A stretch of 64,000 nucleotides of DNA from Sindora glabra (GCA_020226215.1 CM035232.1:14110316-14174315); one strand, 5' to 3'; positions 49,718 through 62,059 are shown, numbered from the stretch's first letter. Notes: generated from the sequence alone by a model not told the origin. Program-made: numbers and translations.

Positions 49718-50792
49718 ATGGGTAAGGGTTCTGATCTCAAACTTTTGATGTCTTTATTTTTTATACGGTAATTTTGTATTGGTTCTTTCAAAAATTTAAA
49801 AATTATATATATTCTACAAAATTTTGATACTTGAATTAGAAATTTTGAATCCGTCTGAGTATAGCCATATTGCTATAAGCTTGAAGTTTTTGGGGAGCAA
49901 AAGTCTACTCGAACTCTTGGCTGCAGTGACATACACTTGTGTAACAGTATAGGAACTGCACCGTGCAGTGGAAATTGCAAGATGTTCTCATTCTTTGCAG
50001 CCGGCGGCTTCTTTCTTTTTGCAAATGTAAATCAGAGAACTTGTCTGTGGAGGATCTATCCAATCAAAGTACTTGCAATGCAACCTTATTAATCATTTTA
50101 CCAAAATCATAAGAGTTAATTGCAAAAATGACAATCATAAAATTATGGAAGTGCTCCTTAATCATCTGAAGCTGTTCACTGTTAACTTTTTATATATGGG
50201 ATGTACAATCCTCATCGACAGAGACTATCAACTGAAGAAACTCATGATTAAAAGAGACAAAATTTCAAACCCAGAGTCATTGATATCTTGGCGGAAAAAT
50301 ACACGTGTCCGAACTTCACATATGGACCATAGAGTTATAGTATTGTCGTCAACTCCATTTAAAACAACATGAGTCATAGGACCCGAAGTGGCTAATGTTT
50401 CTATGGCGAAAGGTTGCCTCTCATGAACATGAAGTCCCAAGAGGCACAACTAAAAATATTGGGAAATGAAACAGAAGAAATGCTATCAAGAGTTTTGAGC
50501 TGGTTGCTATTAGTGAAAATGATGGCTTTTGTTTGTAACAGGTTTTATGAAAAGGAAAAACAAGATTGAAGATCACAAATTAGATTTAACCAAGAAGTTG
50601 ATGTCTGGCCAGAGCCCAACCAACAAAAATTTCCCGCTACCTAAGGCTATCATCATAACCCTTGTTGGGCTGATCAGTTTAGGGTTACTGCTTACCAAAA
50701 GCCATTTTGGACTACTCCTTGTCCCAGCAATAACTACAAACCCGCGGGGAAATGGGTTCTTCTGGGATTCATTTAAGACCAGCTCTGAATGA
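49718..50792 (+). CDS. Possible small one-membrane-segment protein, two exons, 84 aa
   Basis: Function not recognised. Exon 1 would contribute only ATGG (49718-49721) before a strong donor GTAAGG; exon 2 starts after TTTGTAACAG at 50542 and runs to TGA at 50790-50792. The joined reading begins MGFMKRKNKIEDHKLD. It has a basic N terminus, one hydrophobic stretch (IIITLVGLISLGLLL, about residues 40-55) suitable for a membrane anchor, and a glycine/aromatic tail (NPRGNGFFWDSF). The leader before 49718 is GC-rich (GGCGGCCGCAGAG), like a real 5' UTR. Without the intron, an ATG at 50547 would give an 81-residue version. Support is splice signals, frame and composition only. Confidence 0.5.
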
Positions 50793-50799
50793 AAGAAAT

Positions 50800-52480
50800 A
50801 GAATGCAATAAAAATACAGATAAAAAAATTATTTAATGGGTAGAATTGCAGAACACACATTTCATCAAATGGACATTCCATTCCGTTACTAGAATGTTGG
50901 TTCTATTAAATGATGAAATTATTTTTTTATATTTTTATATAATCCAAGATTATCAAGAATAATTTATTAATTATAATTTTAAGTGTACAATTTAAAATCA
51001 TGTATGTATTATTTATAAAATAAATATTATTTTTTATTATACAAAGTTATTTATTTCTACTATAAAATAAATTTAGTGAATTAATATGTGTTATGCTCTT
51101 ATCTTAAATTATTTTGTTAATTAGAATTTTAATAATAAAATTTAAGATATACTTTATTATTATTACTCTCTCTCTATTTTCAAATGCGAGCAAAATAGGC
51201 CTCCCATGCCACAGGCCCACAAGGCACTGTGTAATCAAAGTTATCAAAATGGGATGGGTTTGATGGAATGATTTGAAATTAATATAATTTTGTTAAGCCT
51301 ATGATTAGGATTGATACAAAAAATGTTAAAAGTGGCCTAATTTGTTAAGGGAAATTGACAAGTGTTAATTTATTGGGTTATTGAATTAATCCATTAACCT
51401 TGTAATAATGATAAATAATAAATAGTTAATTTATTAATATGTATATATATTAAAATTGTACTTTAGTATATATAATATTAAATTATATAAGTAACGTTAA
51501 ATAATTTTCAATTTAAAATTAATAATTTTTTTATTAATATAATCAACATATATTACATAAATTTATCAAAATAAATAATTATATTAAAATTAAAAATAGT
51601 TAATATTAAAATTAATGAGTTTATTTATTTGATATTTTCAATATATATTACCCAAAGTTATTAAAATAAATAACTAAATTAAAACTAAAAAATTAATAAA
51701 AATTATGTTTGAAATTAAAATTTTTATTATAAGACTTAAAAATTAATAAAAAAAATAATCCTGTGATTTTTACTCTTCTAAGTTGAAGGTTTTCACATTG
51801 ACAATTGTTGTGCTTTAATTTATTTTTATTTTTTTTTAAATATATTCAATGATAATATAAAATTTTAAATTATATAATTATAATAATAATTAATAATATA
51901 AAATTAATAATAAATGATTAAGTAATATAATAATAAAATATAATTAATAAAAAATTGTCTAAGACGATTTGATAAAATTTGAGATAGATCTGAATTTGAT
52001 AATACAACAATTTGATCTAATAAAAAAATTTATTCTAATCTAAAATTAATTTAGTATTTAATTTTTATCCATTTAATTAGTATGATAAAATTGGATTAGC
52101 CGATTTTGAAATTTTTGACAGATGTACGCGTGCTCCACCATCAGCCATAATGACACGCCGAATTGCTGGATGATCCAATTTCAATAATGTGACCAATCAG
52201 AAATGAAAAAAAGTTAAAATAACCGGTTTTAATTTCCATAAACGGGTTTGCAGCAGAACTTAAGGGCAAAAAACATATATATATATATATATATATAGCG
52301 AAGGTCACATATTTAGGTGCAGAAATGTTTGTGGTCCTCAACAATGATGCTGATGCATTTCCCACTTCACGTTTTCCGGAGCTCAGGTCAGGTCAATTTT
52401 GGTTTTACCAAATGCCGCCCTGACTCTTAAATTCTTAGCGGCAAGACTAGTAATTATAAAAGACAAAAGAAATAAAATAA
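50800..52480. other. AT-rich intergenic DNA, no gene seen
   Basis: Stop-dense on both strands. Contains an (AT)n run at about 52275-52297. A slightly GC-richer patch at 52100-52440 shows no coding pattern. Confidence 0.45.
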
Positions 52481-52489
52481 ATAAATATA

Positions 52490-52805
52490 ATATTTAATCT
52501 TTTATATATAAAAAATAATTATTATATTTTTAATTTTTATAATTAATACTATTAATTTTTTTATTTTTATTATAATTATTTATTCTTCTCTTTATATGCT
52601 ATACTAAATAAATAATAAAAATAATATAACAAAAATATATATTTGATATTTTTAATGTGAGATTTAATAATTTATTTTAATTTTTTATTTATTTTAATAT
52701 TATAAATAAATAAAAGGTTAAATAATTGTAGTTAAAATAAAAATTAAAAATATTAATTATAAAATCTAATAAATATAAAACTATTGTTTTTGTAAAGGAA
52801 AAATT
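52490..52805. repeat. AT-rich inverted repeat of about 310 bp
   Basis: The left part (TTTTTATAATTAATACTATT and on) aligns with the reverse complement of the right part (TTTTATAATTAATATTTTTA and on) over about 90-100 bases. A stretch at about 3640-3960 is similar. It is probably a decayed MITE family. Confidence 0.45.
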
Positions 52806-54794
52806 AAATATTATATTTAATCCATCACTAATCATTTATTTCGTTGGAAAAAGTTTTGGCTCAACTATAACTACTACAATTAGATTAGATGAATATCAGT
52901 ATTATTATTTAGTTATTTTTTCAAAATTTAGATATTTTATAATTACAATAACATAAATATTAAAATTGAGGAGTTAATGTTTTAAAATGTTAAAATATAA
53001 TAAATAATAATACTATTTATATGAATAAATTTCACTTACCTTTCTTGAAATTTAAACATAAATTATTCACTTCTTCCCCATTTTCAGAATTTCTCGGACC
53101 TCACTTGTGATTTGACTGACCCAACATTTAGCCTTTGTTTGAATGGGGAAGAAGTGAGAGGAAAAAGAAGTTAAGAGAGAAAGAAGTTGGGGGAGAGAGA
53201 AGTGAGAGGAAAGAAGTATTTCTTTTGTATTGTTTGGAAAGGAAGAAGTTAGGAGAGAAGTGATTTCTTTTGTTTAGAAAGGAAGAAGTTAGGAGAGAAA
53301 GAAGTTGTATTTCTGTAAAATAATTTTTGTACCCTTATACATAATATATGAACTTAAGTGTATACTTTAAATTTTGTATTCTTAAAAAATATTATTTTAA
53401 TTATTAAATTAAATACCATATTAACAATAAATCTAATAATTAAATATTTTAATTTAATAGTTATAAATAAATGACAAATTAATAATAAGTTCAATTTTAT
53501 TTAAATATCTTAATCTAATTATCAAAAATCAAATACAAATACATATTCAAGTAATTATATAAAAATTTATATACTTATTTAAAAATTTATATAATTTTAT
53601 AAATTAATCCTATTCTTTTAAAACTATCTCAATAATTATTATCTACTCCTTTAATACCTATATAAAAAAAATTCATTTAAAATAAATTAAAAATAAGATG
53701 TAGTAATAATTAATTTTTTATAATTATATAATTTTCTTTATAAATTTGGAATTTATAATAACTGTTGTTAGATAGATATTGAATAAAAAATTTTAAATTT
53801 TCATGAGTATAAGATAAATCTCTTTATGTGGGGTCCACCTAATTTCATCATTAATATCTATTATCTAACTACCAACAAGGTTCATAAGTTCTGCATGTTA
53901 TACATAATAGCTTAATTGTATCTCATAAATGTCCAAATGATGATTCAAGACCTCATGTTCACATACAAAACATAAACATCACAGGTTTACTTTGGTCGAT
54001 TAATACAAGATTTATTACCATACAAAACAAATGATATCAAAACAACTTCTCCTTTTCAAATGACCTGCCCAATCAACTTGACACTATGCCACAGCGGTGG
54101 CAACAAGCATGTCTGCTCTCCTCATTACTTGTGCATCAATTTAAATAATTATTATAAATCACATTGCAACTTTACAATTATTCTATAGTATTGTTATATA
54201 TGTGTAAAGATATAGACATAACAAGATACTCAGCACATACTGTCAGAACTTAACTTTAATTAGACTCTCTGCTTATGCAAGGATAAAAAATACAGTAAGG
54301 TCAATGTCATTCTTTAGATTAAGATACCATTTGATAACTTTAAAAAGATTAGTTGAGAGAATGCATCAGTGTGTACCTAAACTGGTGGGTCGACCAAGTC
54401 CTGCATTGGCCATAAGCTAATATAGCACCTGTAATTTTAAGTGGGGCAGTACTCCAAAAAACTGCTTCTTGGCCCTCTCATTTTCATAAAGGAAGTTATA
54501 ACACTTTAACTGATATTCTTTAGGTACTCCTATTTTCTCCAGCTCTATCCAGACTTCTGCTTCACTATAGTGGCGAGGTCTACTGCTTTCTATGATGGAA
54601 AGTTATCTTTCTGCTATTTGAGCTTTCTTTTCGGCTATTTCTACATGCTTTTCGGCTATTTGCACATGCTTTTCTGTCCCATCTCTCATAATATCAGTTA
54701 AGTTATTGATCCCTATATTCAACTTCTCATAACCCATCTCAATTAAATCAATTGTGGGTGCTGTCCGCTTTGATCCTCTTAATGATGATGTTCC

Positions 54795-55552
54795 TTAAGC
54801 TTGATTTGAGTTAGGAAACTCTTGAGAGTGGTTTGAGAGAGCACATTCAGGACTAAATGAGTCAAAATGGCCAGCGTAGTTGGGAGTATCATTTCCCCAA
54901 TTAATATCAGAATTTGACATGTGTTCAAATCTATCATTCAGGTCCAACCTTTCTTTCTCCCATCTCCTCAACTTATCTGCTGCACTTTCAGCATATGATC
55001 CTGTGGCCCTATCTCTTCCGAATAGCTCCAATAGCTTGTCATAGTTATGTATTGGTGAACGCTTCCATCTGTTGGCCTCAGGTTTATCCTGCAATAACAC
55101 ACACAATCACATCATCATATACCATATTTTGATGTAATCCATACTAAGAAATGAACGAAGTATTACATCTATGTATAGTGCATGAGTTATTCTATCTTTA
55201 CTTGACATATCTCACTCCACACTTTTGGTTCCGTCTAGAACATATGTGTGGATGGGTTTCAGCCAATCCCACTCCATCTATGGAACAGATCATAACATTC
55301 ATTGAAGTTTTCCTTCAATGTCTTCAATCTATTCTTGATGTGTTGCTTCTGAAAGAATGGACCTATAGTCTGCTTAAGCTGTGCCACCACGCTAGCATAA
55401 GCCATGGATGTAAATGTGCCATCTGGTCGATTGCCTTTTCGCACCTCCTTGAGTAATAAATCTAATAATATAGCATCCATATCTGGCATCCAACGTAGTA
55501 AGTCCCTAGAAGATCCATCTCCCATGCTATCAGACTTTTTATTTTTCGGCAT
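54795..55552 (-). pseudogene. Harbinger ORF1, Myb/SANT-like DNA-binding protein, broken
   Basis: ORF1 proteins of this superfamily bind the transposon ends and help bring the transposase to DNA. ATG at 55552 gives MPKNKKSDSMGDG. Exon 1 runs to a donor at 55201 (CAA|GTAAAG); exon 2 starts at 55088 after TTATTGCAG. Recognisable motifs are WMPDMDAILLDLLL, GNRPDGTFTS, HIKNRLKTLK and CYDLF, then WKRSPIHNYDKLLELFGRDRA after the junction, all typical of the Myb/SANT-like (Myb_DNA-bind_3) domain. In-frame stops interrupt exon 1: a TGA after RWSGIG and a TAG after THMF. Downstream, similar coding text continues past the TAA at 54795, so the original C terminus was probably longer. Confidence 0.82.
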
Positions 55553-55899
55553 GGTAAAATCTGCAATGAAATACACAACCCAATAAGGGGTGATAGTATA
55601 AGGGATGGAAAAGGATTATATCATGCATGATACATGTAATTAGTCACAAACTTCTTAGAGATAAGTTGTTTAAATTATATGCAATTCAGAAGGAGGTTCT
55701 ATACACAATCACTTCCTCAACAGTGGATATTCAATTCATGCTCCAAAAGGAAGTGCAACAATCCACTAAATCCAAATCATACATATAAGACTCTAAATAA
55801 AGTTCTAAGTCACATCAATAGTGCAGGATTCATAAGCATATGTACAAAGAGTTTTTGTATAAATGACAAAAACTATGACAAGCTTTGCTGATAATCACT

Positions 55900-57367
55900 C
55901 TACATATGGGCTGCTAGGTTTTCTTTCATGATGAACCCATGCCTATAGTCTTCCTCTGTGGTCCTGGATTCATGATCTCCTATATCTTCTACATTCCTTT
56001 CTAGCAGCTCATGATCGACCTCATCTATCAATCGTGGATCGGGATCAACATCCATTAAAAAGTTATGCAATATAGAACATACAATAGTAATGTCCGTCAT
56101 GGTCCTGAAGCAGTAATGTAGTTCCGTGCCCGTAGTAATTATTGAAAATCTCTTTTTTAACACCCCAAAAGCCCTTTCGATTATATTTCTCAATGATGCA
56201 TGTCGATGGTTATATATTTCCTTTGCATTTTGAGGTCCATGGGTAGTGTACTCCTTCAAATGATATCGCACTCCTCTGTAAGGTGTAAGAATGCCTCCTT
56301 TTAGAGGAAATCCTACATCTCCTAAGTAGAATTTACCTATTTTACAACAATGATACAAATAAACGTCAGAACACTTAACCATAAAGATAAACACATTAAT
56401 TCTTATGGCGTTGACCTATTATTGTGCAAGGCATATCAAAATTGATACTTACCTCTTGGAATTCTCAATTTATCTCCTCTCTTAGCTAAAGCATGCTTTA
56501 GGACCTTGGAGTCAGATGCAGTTCCCTCCCAACTAAACAACACATATGTGAACTTCAAATCAAAAGAACACACTACTAACACATTCTGTGTGGGGTAATC
56601 CTTTCTTCCTCGAAAATGGGGAGCATCCTTCTTAGGAACTTTGACTCGTATATGTGTTCCATCTAAAGCTCCAACACAATCCTGTAAATAATTTCCTTTT
56701 AGTATATTTACACAACATGATAAATAAAGAACAACAATCCAATTATTAGCAGTGTCATACAAAAATGAAAATATATTACCTTGAAATAAGGATAAAATTT
56801 GCTGTTGTTGAGTATTTGTGAAGGAACCTCTGATCCAGAGGGCTGCACAAGATACTCATCTTTGAGAGATACAATAGCTCGTAGAATGTTATGAAAGTGA
56901 CGGCTAACTGTCTCTCCCGACCGATGGAAGAAAAATGACATAGTTCTGTTTTTTACATTATGTGCTAGGATATGCAAGAACTTAGCTACTTATTCCTCCA
57001 CAGTCGAATAAGTGGAATCCCTCACTCTACCCGTTGATCTGATCTTTTCACATAATCGCAGGAAAGCGGGAGGACGCATGCGTAGTACGTCATGACTTTT
57101 TTCTAAATGTAGGAGGTTCTGCAAAAGTTATTGCCGCATTTGATCTCTTACTTCCCAGACTCCACCAATGCCTCTAGGTACAATATTGGCTTGTAACTCC
57201 AGTAGGTACATAAAATAACCAATATAGCATACAAGTTGAACCACACACATTTGACACAATCTGTCCCATTCCTTCATCATTTCAATAATAGGCAACTCAT
57301 CTAATTCCAACTCGTCTAATTCCAACTGATCTTCATATAATTCATCCACATTATCCTCTATAGTCAC
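55900..57367 (-). pseudogene. Harbinger DDE transposase (HARBI1/DDE_Tnp_4 type), broken by two stops
   Basis: Three exons on the minus strand: 57367-56780, 56681-56453 and 56336-55900, with donors GTAATA and GTAAGT and CAG/TAG acceptors; joined length 417 codons including two TAA stops, near 57125 and 56985. Each stop is one C-to-T change from CAA. The DDE residues are visible: D in GALDGTHIRV, D in SWEGTASDSKVL, and E in NIIERAFGVLKKRF. Upstream helices (SGETVSRHFH, ILRAI) match the family's helix-turn-helix-like region. The catalytic exons themselves are open. Confidence 0.87.
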
Positions 57368-58399
57368 TTGTGAAATACCTTTAAATTCTAACTAATAAAA
57401 ATTAGAAACCATAAGTTTTAAACAAATGTAAACACATATATCAGCTTCAATGTGTATGGACTACTTAAATACTATTTACCTAATTTACAAAAAAAAAACA
57501 CACACAAAAGAGAATTTCGCACCCACAAGTATATGCAATGAGATTTATAAAAAGAGTAGAAACATACCTTTGAGCTTAAGCAGGGATTAAGAACTTGACT
57601 TTTTTAGTAGCGTAGATGCGAGTCCTTTGAAAGTGTATAAAATGAAAATATGTCTCGAGTACAGTACCTATTATCAAGAGTAATATATGAAAAACAACAA
57701 CAAAGGAATGCCAAATTCTTCAGGTATTGAGATATGTAAAAGTAGGAAATGTAAATATCTATCATTATCTGAAATAGATGTATTCATTCCATGTTATTAA
57801 TATTTATTAAGATTTCTTTTTTACATACATCAATGCTAGAATTTTATCTCCTTTTACTTTCAAATTTTTTTTAAAAATTATTTTAATTAAATGGTAATAA
57901 AAAATAATTTATATGACCATATATTCCATTTTCGTTGAATATAAATATTTTGCATTCAAGGTTAACTTCTCTCTTGGTCAATTTTATTAGATGTAGTTGG
58001 AAAGAAAATTTAACAAGTATTTTTACTTAGGTAAATCACTATATATATCATTCATAAGATTATACAGTGAATAAAGTGTGAACAAATTTGTTGTATATAA
58101 TTAGCTTATTTTAATGCTGATTTGCATTAATAATATTTAAATAATCTTCAATACAACCTGAAAAACTAATTAGTTTGGGCATAGCAACGGATAACTAATC
58201 ATAAAAAATCACTGATAAAATTAAAAAAAAATTATTAACACATTGAAATTTATTAATCAACTAAAGGGCTACTGCATGGTATAACAAAACATCTCAACTG
58301 TGTACACTTCAATTTTGAAGGGGGTGGGAAGTTCAATTAACTGAATAAAATGTATAAAAAAATAGATGGAAAAAGGGCCTGCAGAAGGAAAAAAAAATT

Positions 58400-59127
58400 G
58401 AAACTTATGCACACCGGGTTAGGTCAGAACCAAGTCGAATCCAAACCGGATTGACCCACAACGACCCGGAATCCAGGATCCCAGACCTGGCTCTCTCAGA
58501 CCCGACACACAGCAGGGGCAACGGTTGCTTCAATTAACGGCAGATCAGCGTGACACTCGCGGCAGAACAGACTAGCAGCTCGCCGACGGGCTCCCATCTT
58601 CAGATGGTTTCTGATCCACGTAACCTGTGCAGGAAAAGACAGACAAACGGCAGATCCTCAACATTTCAGTTTTACCTTTGCGACAGGGAGGATGTGGGCC
58701 GCGACAGGGAAGATGCGCAATCGCCTAGGGAGGGCGGGGGAGGGCGGAGCAGAATAGCGGTGGAGCTCTCCATCCAAGTTTCAGCTAATGGGCATTTTCC
58801 CAGCTAGAACCGCAGCTCAACGGTGACTGTGGATGGTGACTGAGGCGTGAGCACTACAGGGAAGCTGGAGGCGCGACAGCGACAGGGAAGTTAAAGGTGG
58901 TGGCTTGCGGTGGCCGGCTCTCTCTGATTGCTCTCTGGTTCTAAGGGCAGTTGTGGAAAAAACTCGCACTCAGCTAAACTTCTCCCCACTTCTCTCCATT
59001 TTTTGAGAGAAGTTTGAAGCTCTACAGACGTGGGACCCACTTCACCTTTTTGCCTCAAATTTCTTTCTTTTTCTACTTCTGTCACTTGTTCCAAACGAGA
59101 AAAATTTTGTACGGGCGCCCCAACTTC
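58400..59127. other. GC-rich subterminal region of the Harbinger element
   Basis: Unlike its AT-rich surroundings, this stretch is balanced to GC-rich. It lies upstream of the transposase gene (minus strand), so it may be the element's promoter and leader. A short frame at 58550-58807 has no family motif. Confidence 0.4.
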
Positions 59128-59219
59128 TTTCTTCCCATTTTTGTCGCCCGTTACTTCTCTTGTTCCAAACGGGGGCTTAAAGGTCCTAAAGGGCTACGAG
59201 AAAATCTGTCTCTCATCTC

Positions 59220-60800
59220 AACGGCATAGAAAGTCTAGTTTTTTTAGACTTTTTTGCCCTTTTTAATTCTTTAGCTACGCTTGTAAATAATAAATAAAAA
59301 AAATAATTACATTAAAAATTTTATTTTAATTTTAAATAACATTTGACTTTCAATAAAAATTTATTTTAATTATATTTATATTATTATATAATTCATCAAA
59401 TTTAGTTAAAATTTTACTACAATTCATTTTATTTGCCCTAAAATATATATTATATAAAAAATTTATCTTTTTAATATTATATTTATTATGGTACTATCAA
59501 AATTTGATTTTAATTAAATTTTATATATTTTTTTAATATATTTCTAATAAAAAATTTATTTATAAATGATTTAAAATTATTTAAAATTTTCATTTAAGTT
59601 TTGGCATTTTGTGGTTTAATCTTTTCATTTTAAGACGGGCTCTCGATCATTCGACACTGCCTAGATCTACTTTCTTCTGCTCTGAATTCTCAAAAAATCT
59701 GATTCGTTCAGATTTTTAATTTGAGTTTTGGCAAGTTTTTTTGAATTGTTCTTTTATTGTTTTTTTTATTGTAATACTTTTGAAATTCCATGCTTCATCA
59801 TTCTAAAACTCAGGAATGGCTGTGGTTGAATTTCTTGTTCATATTTTACGGTGTGCAAATTCACTTTCTTCTGCTCCAAATTTTAGAGAAAAAAATTGAA
59901 TCAGTGGGATTTTTAGTTTATGTTTTGGCCTTGTTTTTGGAATTATTCTTTTGTGAATATTCCCGTTCGCAAACTATTTTTTATTGTAATAATTTGGAAG
60001 TCCTGCAACGCATGATTTGTTGTTGAACTTTTTTCATTATAAAATATATTTTTTACGGTGTGTAAATCTACTTCTTCATACCGAAAATTGTAGAAAAAAT
60101 AATTTTAACTATTGAAATTTTTATTTTTATTATTGACTCTATTTTCAAATTGTTCTTTTTTGAATATTTCGAATCTCAATCTATTTTTCGTTGTTGCAAT
60201 AATTCTGAACTTCCAAATTCAGCTGATTTCCTGGATTTTTTAATGTAAATAATTTTTTTTTTGGTTGGATTTCCGAATATATGTGTTTTAGGGTTCATCT
60301 GACATTAAAATTTTATAGAATTAATTTTATTTTATTTCACTATAAATAATTTTAATTTTTATAAATAAATTCTATTATTAAAAATTAATGTAAAAAATGA
60401 TTTTAATTTATTTGTAAATGAATTTTTTTGTTAGGAACAAATTAAAAATGCTTATTATTCAATTAAAATTAGGTTTTGAAGGTATCATAGTAAATATAAT
60501 ATTAAATGTAAAATAATTTTTTTATATAATATGCTTTTTAAGCCAAATAAAATTAATTCTAATGAATCCTTATTAAATTAATGGATTATGTAATGATATA
60601 AGTGTAATTAAAATAAAAATTATAAATAAAATCTCTTTTTACATAAAGCTAAATATTATTTAAAAAATAAAATTTAATTTTTAATTACAGAAAATAAAAA
60701 AATTCTTTAATATAATTATTTATTTATTTTGTACAAGCCTAGCTAAGCAATTAAAAAATGCATAAAGGTCTTAAAAAATTAGGCTCTCTATGTAGTTTTC
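59220..60800. mobile_element. Long-inverted-repeat element of about 1.6 kb with a structured spacer
   Basis: The left arm (59220-59595) pairs with the reverse complement of the right arm (60380-60800). At the outer ends GCATAGAAAGTCTAG pairs with ACATAGAGAGCCTAA, and TTAATTCTTTAGCTACGCTT with TTAATTGCTTAGCTAGGCTT. Further in, TTCATTTTATTTGCCCTAAA pairs with TTAATTTTATTTGGCTTAAA. Arms are thus about 375-420 bp, perhaps 70% alike. The spacer (59600-60370) is less AT-rich and holds three diverged units of about 200 bp. Arm length suggests a Mutator-like non-autonomous element; no 9-bp target duplication was confirmed. Confidence 0.68.
59660..60245 (+). repeat. Three diverged tandem units of about 200 bp
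   Basis: Units start near 59666 (TCTACTTTCTTCTGCTCTG), 59859 (TTCACTTTCTTCTGCTCCA) and 60066 (TCTACTTCTTCATACCG). Each goes on to a run like AGAGAAAAAAATTGA, then TTTTTAGTTT..TTTTGGC, then GAATTATTCTTTT and TTTATTGTAATA. Spacing is about 193 and 207 bases. Confidence 0.65.
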
Positions 60801-61380
60801 ATTTATGCAAATAGTTAACTGATAAATTAACTAATAGTTTATAACTAATAAATAATACTTAATAAGTTAACTAATTGTTTAAGAAGTATTTCATAAAATT
60901 AATTGTTTAACTTATTAAAATTATAAAATGATATAAAAGAATATATTAATAAAAATAGATATAGAATTAAAATAATTTATATTTATTTAAAAATAAAATT
61001 ATATTAATTCAATTAAGAAGTTTAAAATAAAAATATAATATTTAACATTTAATTAATTATATTTTATGAACTTATATATTTATTTACATAATTTTTATTT
61101 TGTTATTATTTATAATAAAATTACAATTATTGAAAATATGATTAATTATATTTTATAATATTATTTATTTACATACATATTTTTATATATTTATAATTTA
61201 AATTTAACATATAATTATATTAAAATTAAGTTAATTATATTTTATAAGAAAATATTTAGACTTATTTTTAGACTTATATTATAAAGGACATAAGTTATAA
61301 ATTAATAAGAATAATAATAATAGATTTGAAAAGAATTTGAAGATGTAATAATTTATAAATTATAAGCTTTTGTAAGTAAC
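60778..61380 (+). repeat. Dispersed repeat, copy 2 of 2
   Basis: Matches the reverse complement of 7600-8163. Subterminal phrases like AAGTTAACTAATTG and ACTTATAAGTTA recur near both ends, as in hAT-like non-autonomous elements. Its left edge overlaps the outer end of the preceding inverted-repeat element, so borders are approximate. Confidence 0.65.
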
Positions 61381-61383
61381 TTA

Positions 61384-61560
61384 TTGAATTGGAACTTATT
61401 TTTTTCAATAAGTTGGTGTGGAAAATACTTCTAAAAATTAGTTTATAACTTATTGTTCAGATCAAAAATAGATTAAATTGAAATTTATTTTTTTAATAAG
61501 TTAGTATGGGAAAAACCTCTAAAAATTAATTTATAACTTATTGCGCAGGTAAAAAATAAG
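61384..61560 (+). repeat. Tandem duplication of about 92 bp, two units
   Basis: GAATTGGAACTTATTTTTTT to TTATAACTTATTGTTCAG is repeated, with changes, as AAATTGAAATTTATTTTTTT to TTATAACTTATTGCGCAG. Confidence 0.7.
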
Positions 61561-61896
61561 TTAATAAATTATAAGTTAACTTATTTATTATATGAAATGA
61601 AGTCATAGTTGAGAAGAAAGACAAGCATTTTTGTTAAAGTATGAAAAGAAATTAAAAAAAAGAAAATTTTTAAATTTGAATCAAGGAGAAGACGAGAATT
61701 CTTTTTAAAAAAATTGAATTATTTAGAAAATAGTAACCATAAATTTAACATGTACTATTTCTTTCCTTTCCTTTTTTTTTTTTATCTTCATTCAAATAAG
61801 AAAGGAGAGAAATTTTAAAAAATTTCTTTCTTTTTCATTTTCTTTCCCTCTTACCAAACAAAACTAACCTCATAATTGAAATGAATTTTATGATGC

Positions 61897-62052
61897 TTCA
61901 AAAGTTTTAAAATTTGAGGTAAAATAATAATTATAAAATTTGCTATATTAAAATTATTTAATCACATTTATTAAAAAATAAATACCTATAATTGAATAAT
62001 TTTAATTTAATAATTTTCAAATTTATCAACTCACTCTAAATTTTGAAATTTC
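61897..62052. repeat. Palindromic AT-rich MITE family, copy 2
   Basis: Left TTCAAAAGTTTTAAAATTTG and right TCTAAATTTTGAAATTTCA form inverted ends; inside ATAATTTTAATTTAATAATT as in the other copies. Confidence 0.55.
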
Positions 62053-62059
62053 ATTTTTT

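Larger units (their letters stand above)
53128..59179. mobile_element. PIF/Harbinger DNA transposon, 6.05 kb, both genes decayed
   Basis: The element proper spans 53131-59176. The left end (GCCTTTGTTTGAATGGGGAA) and the reverse complement of the right end (GCCCCCGTTTGGAACAAGAG) form imperfect terminal inverted repeats of about 25 bp. TTA flanks both ends (53128-53130, 59177-59179), the 3-bp duplication typical of this superfamily. Inside, on the minus strand, are a DDE transposase gene (57367-55900) and a Myb/SANT-like ORF1 (55552-54795), the usual two-gene set. Premature stops in both genes make it non-autonomous. Left subterminal DNA is purine-rich with a direct repeat (GGAAGAAGTTAGGAGAGAA at about 53241 and 53281); right subterminal DNA (58400-59000) is GC-rich. 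Confidence 0.9.

Noticed and set aside
54914..55456. Plus-strand frames of 70-100 codons
   Set aside because: Antisense shadows of the Harbinger ORF1 exons.
58550..58807. 85-codon frame in GC-rich DNA
   Set aside because: Low stop density follows from base composition at the Harbinger end; no motif or splice support.
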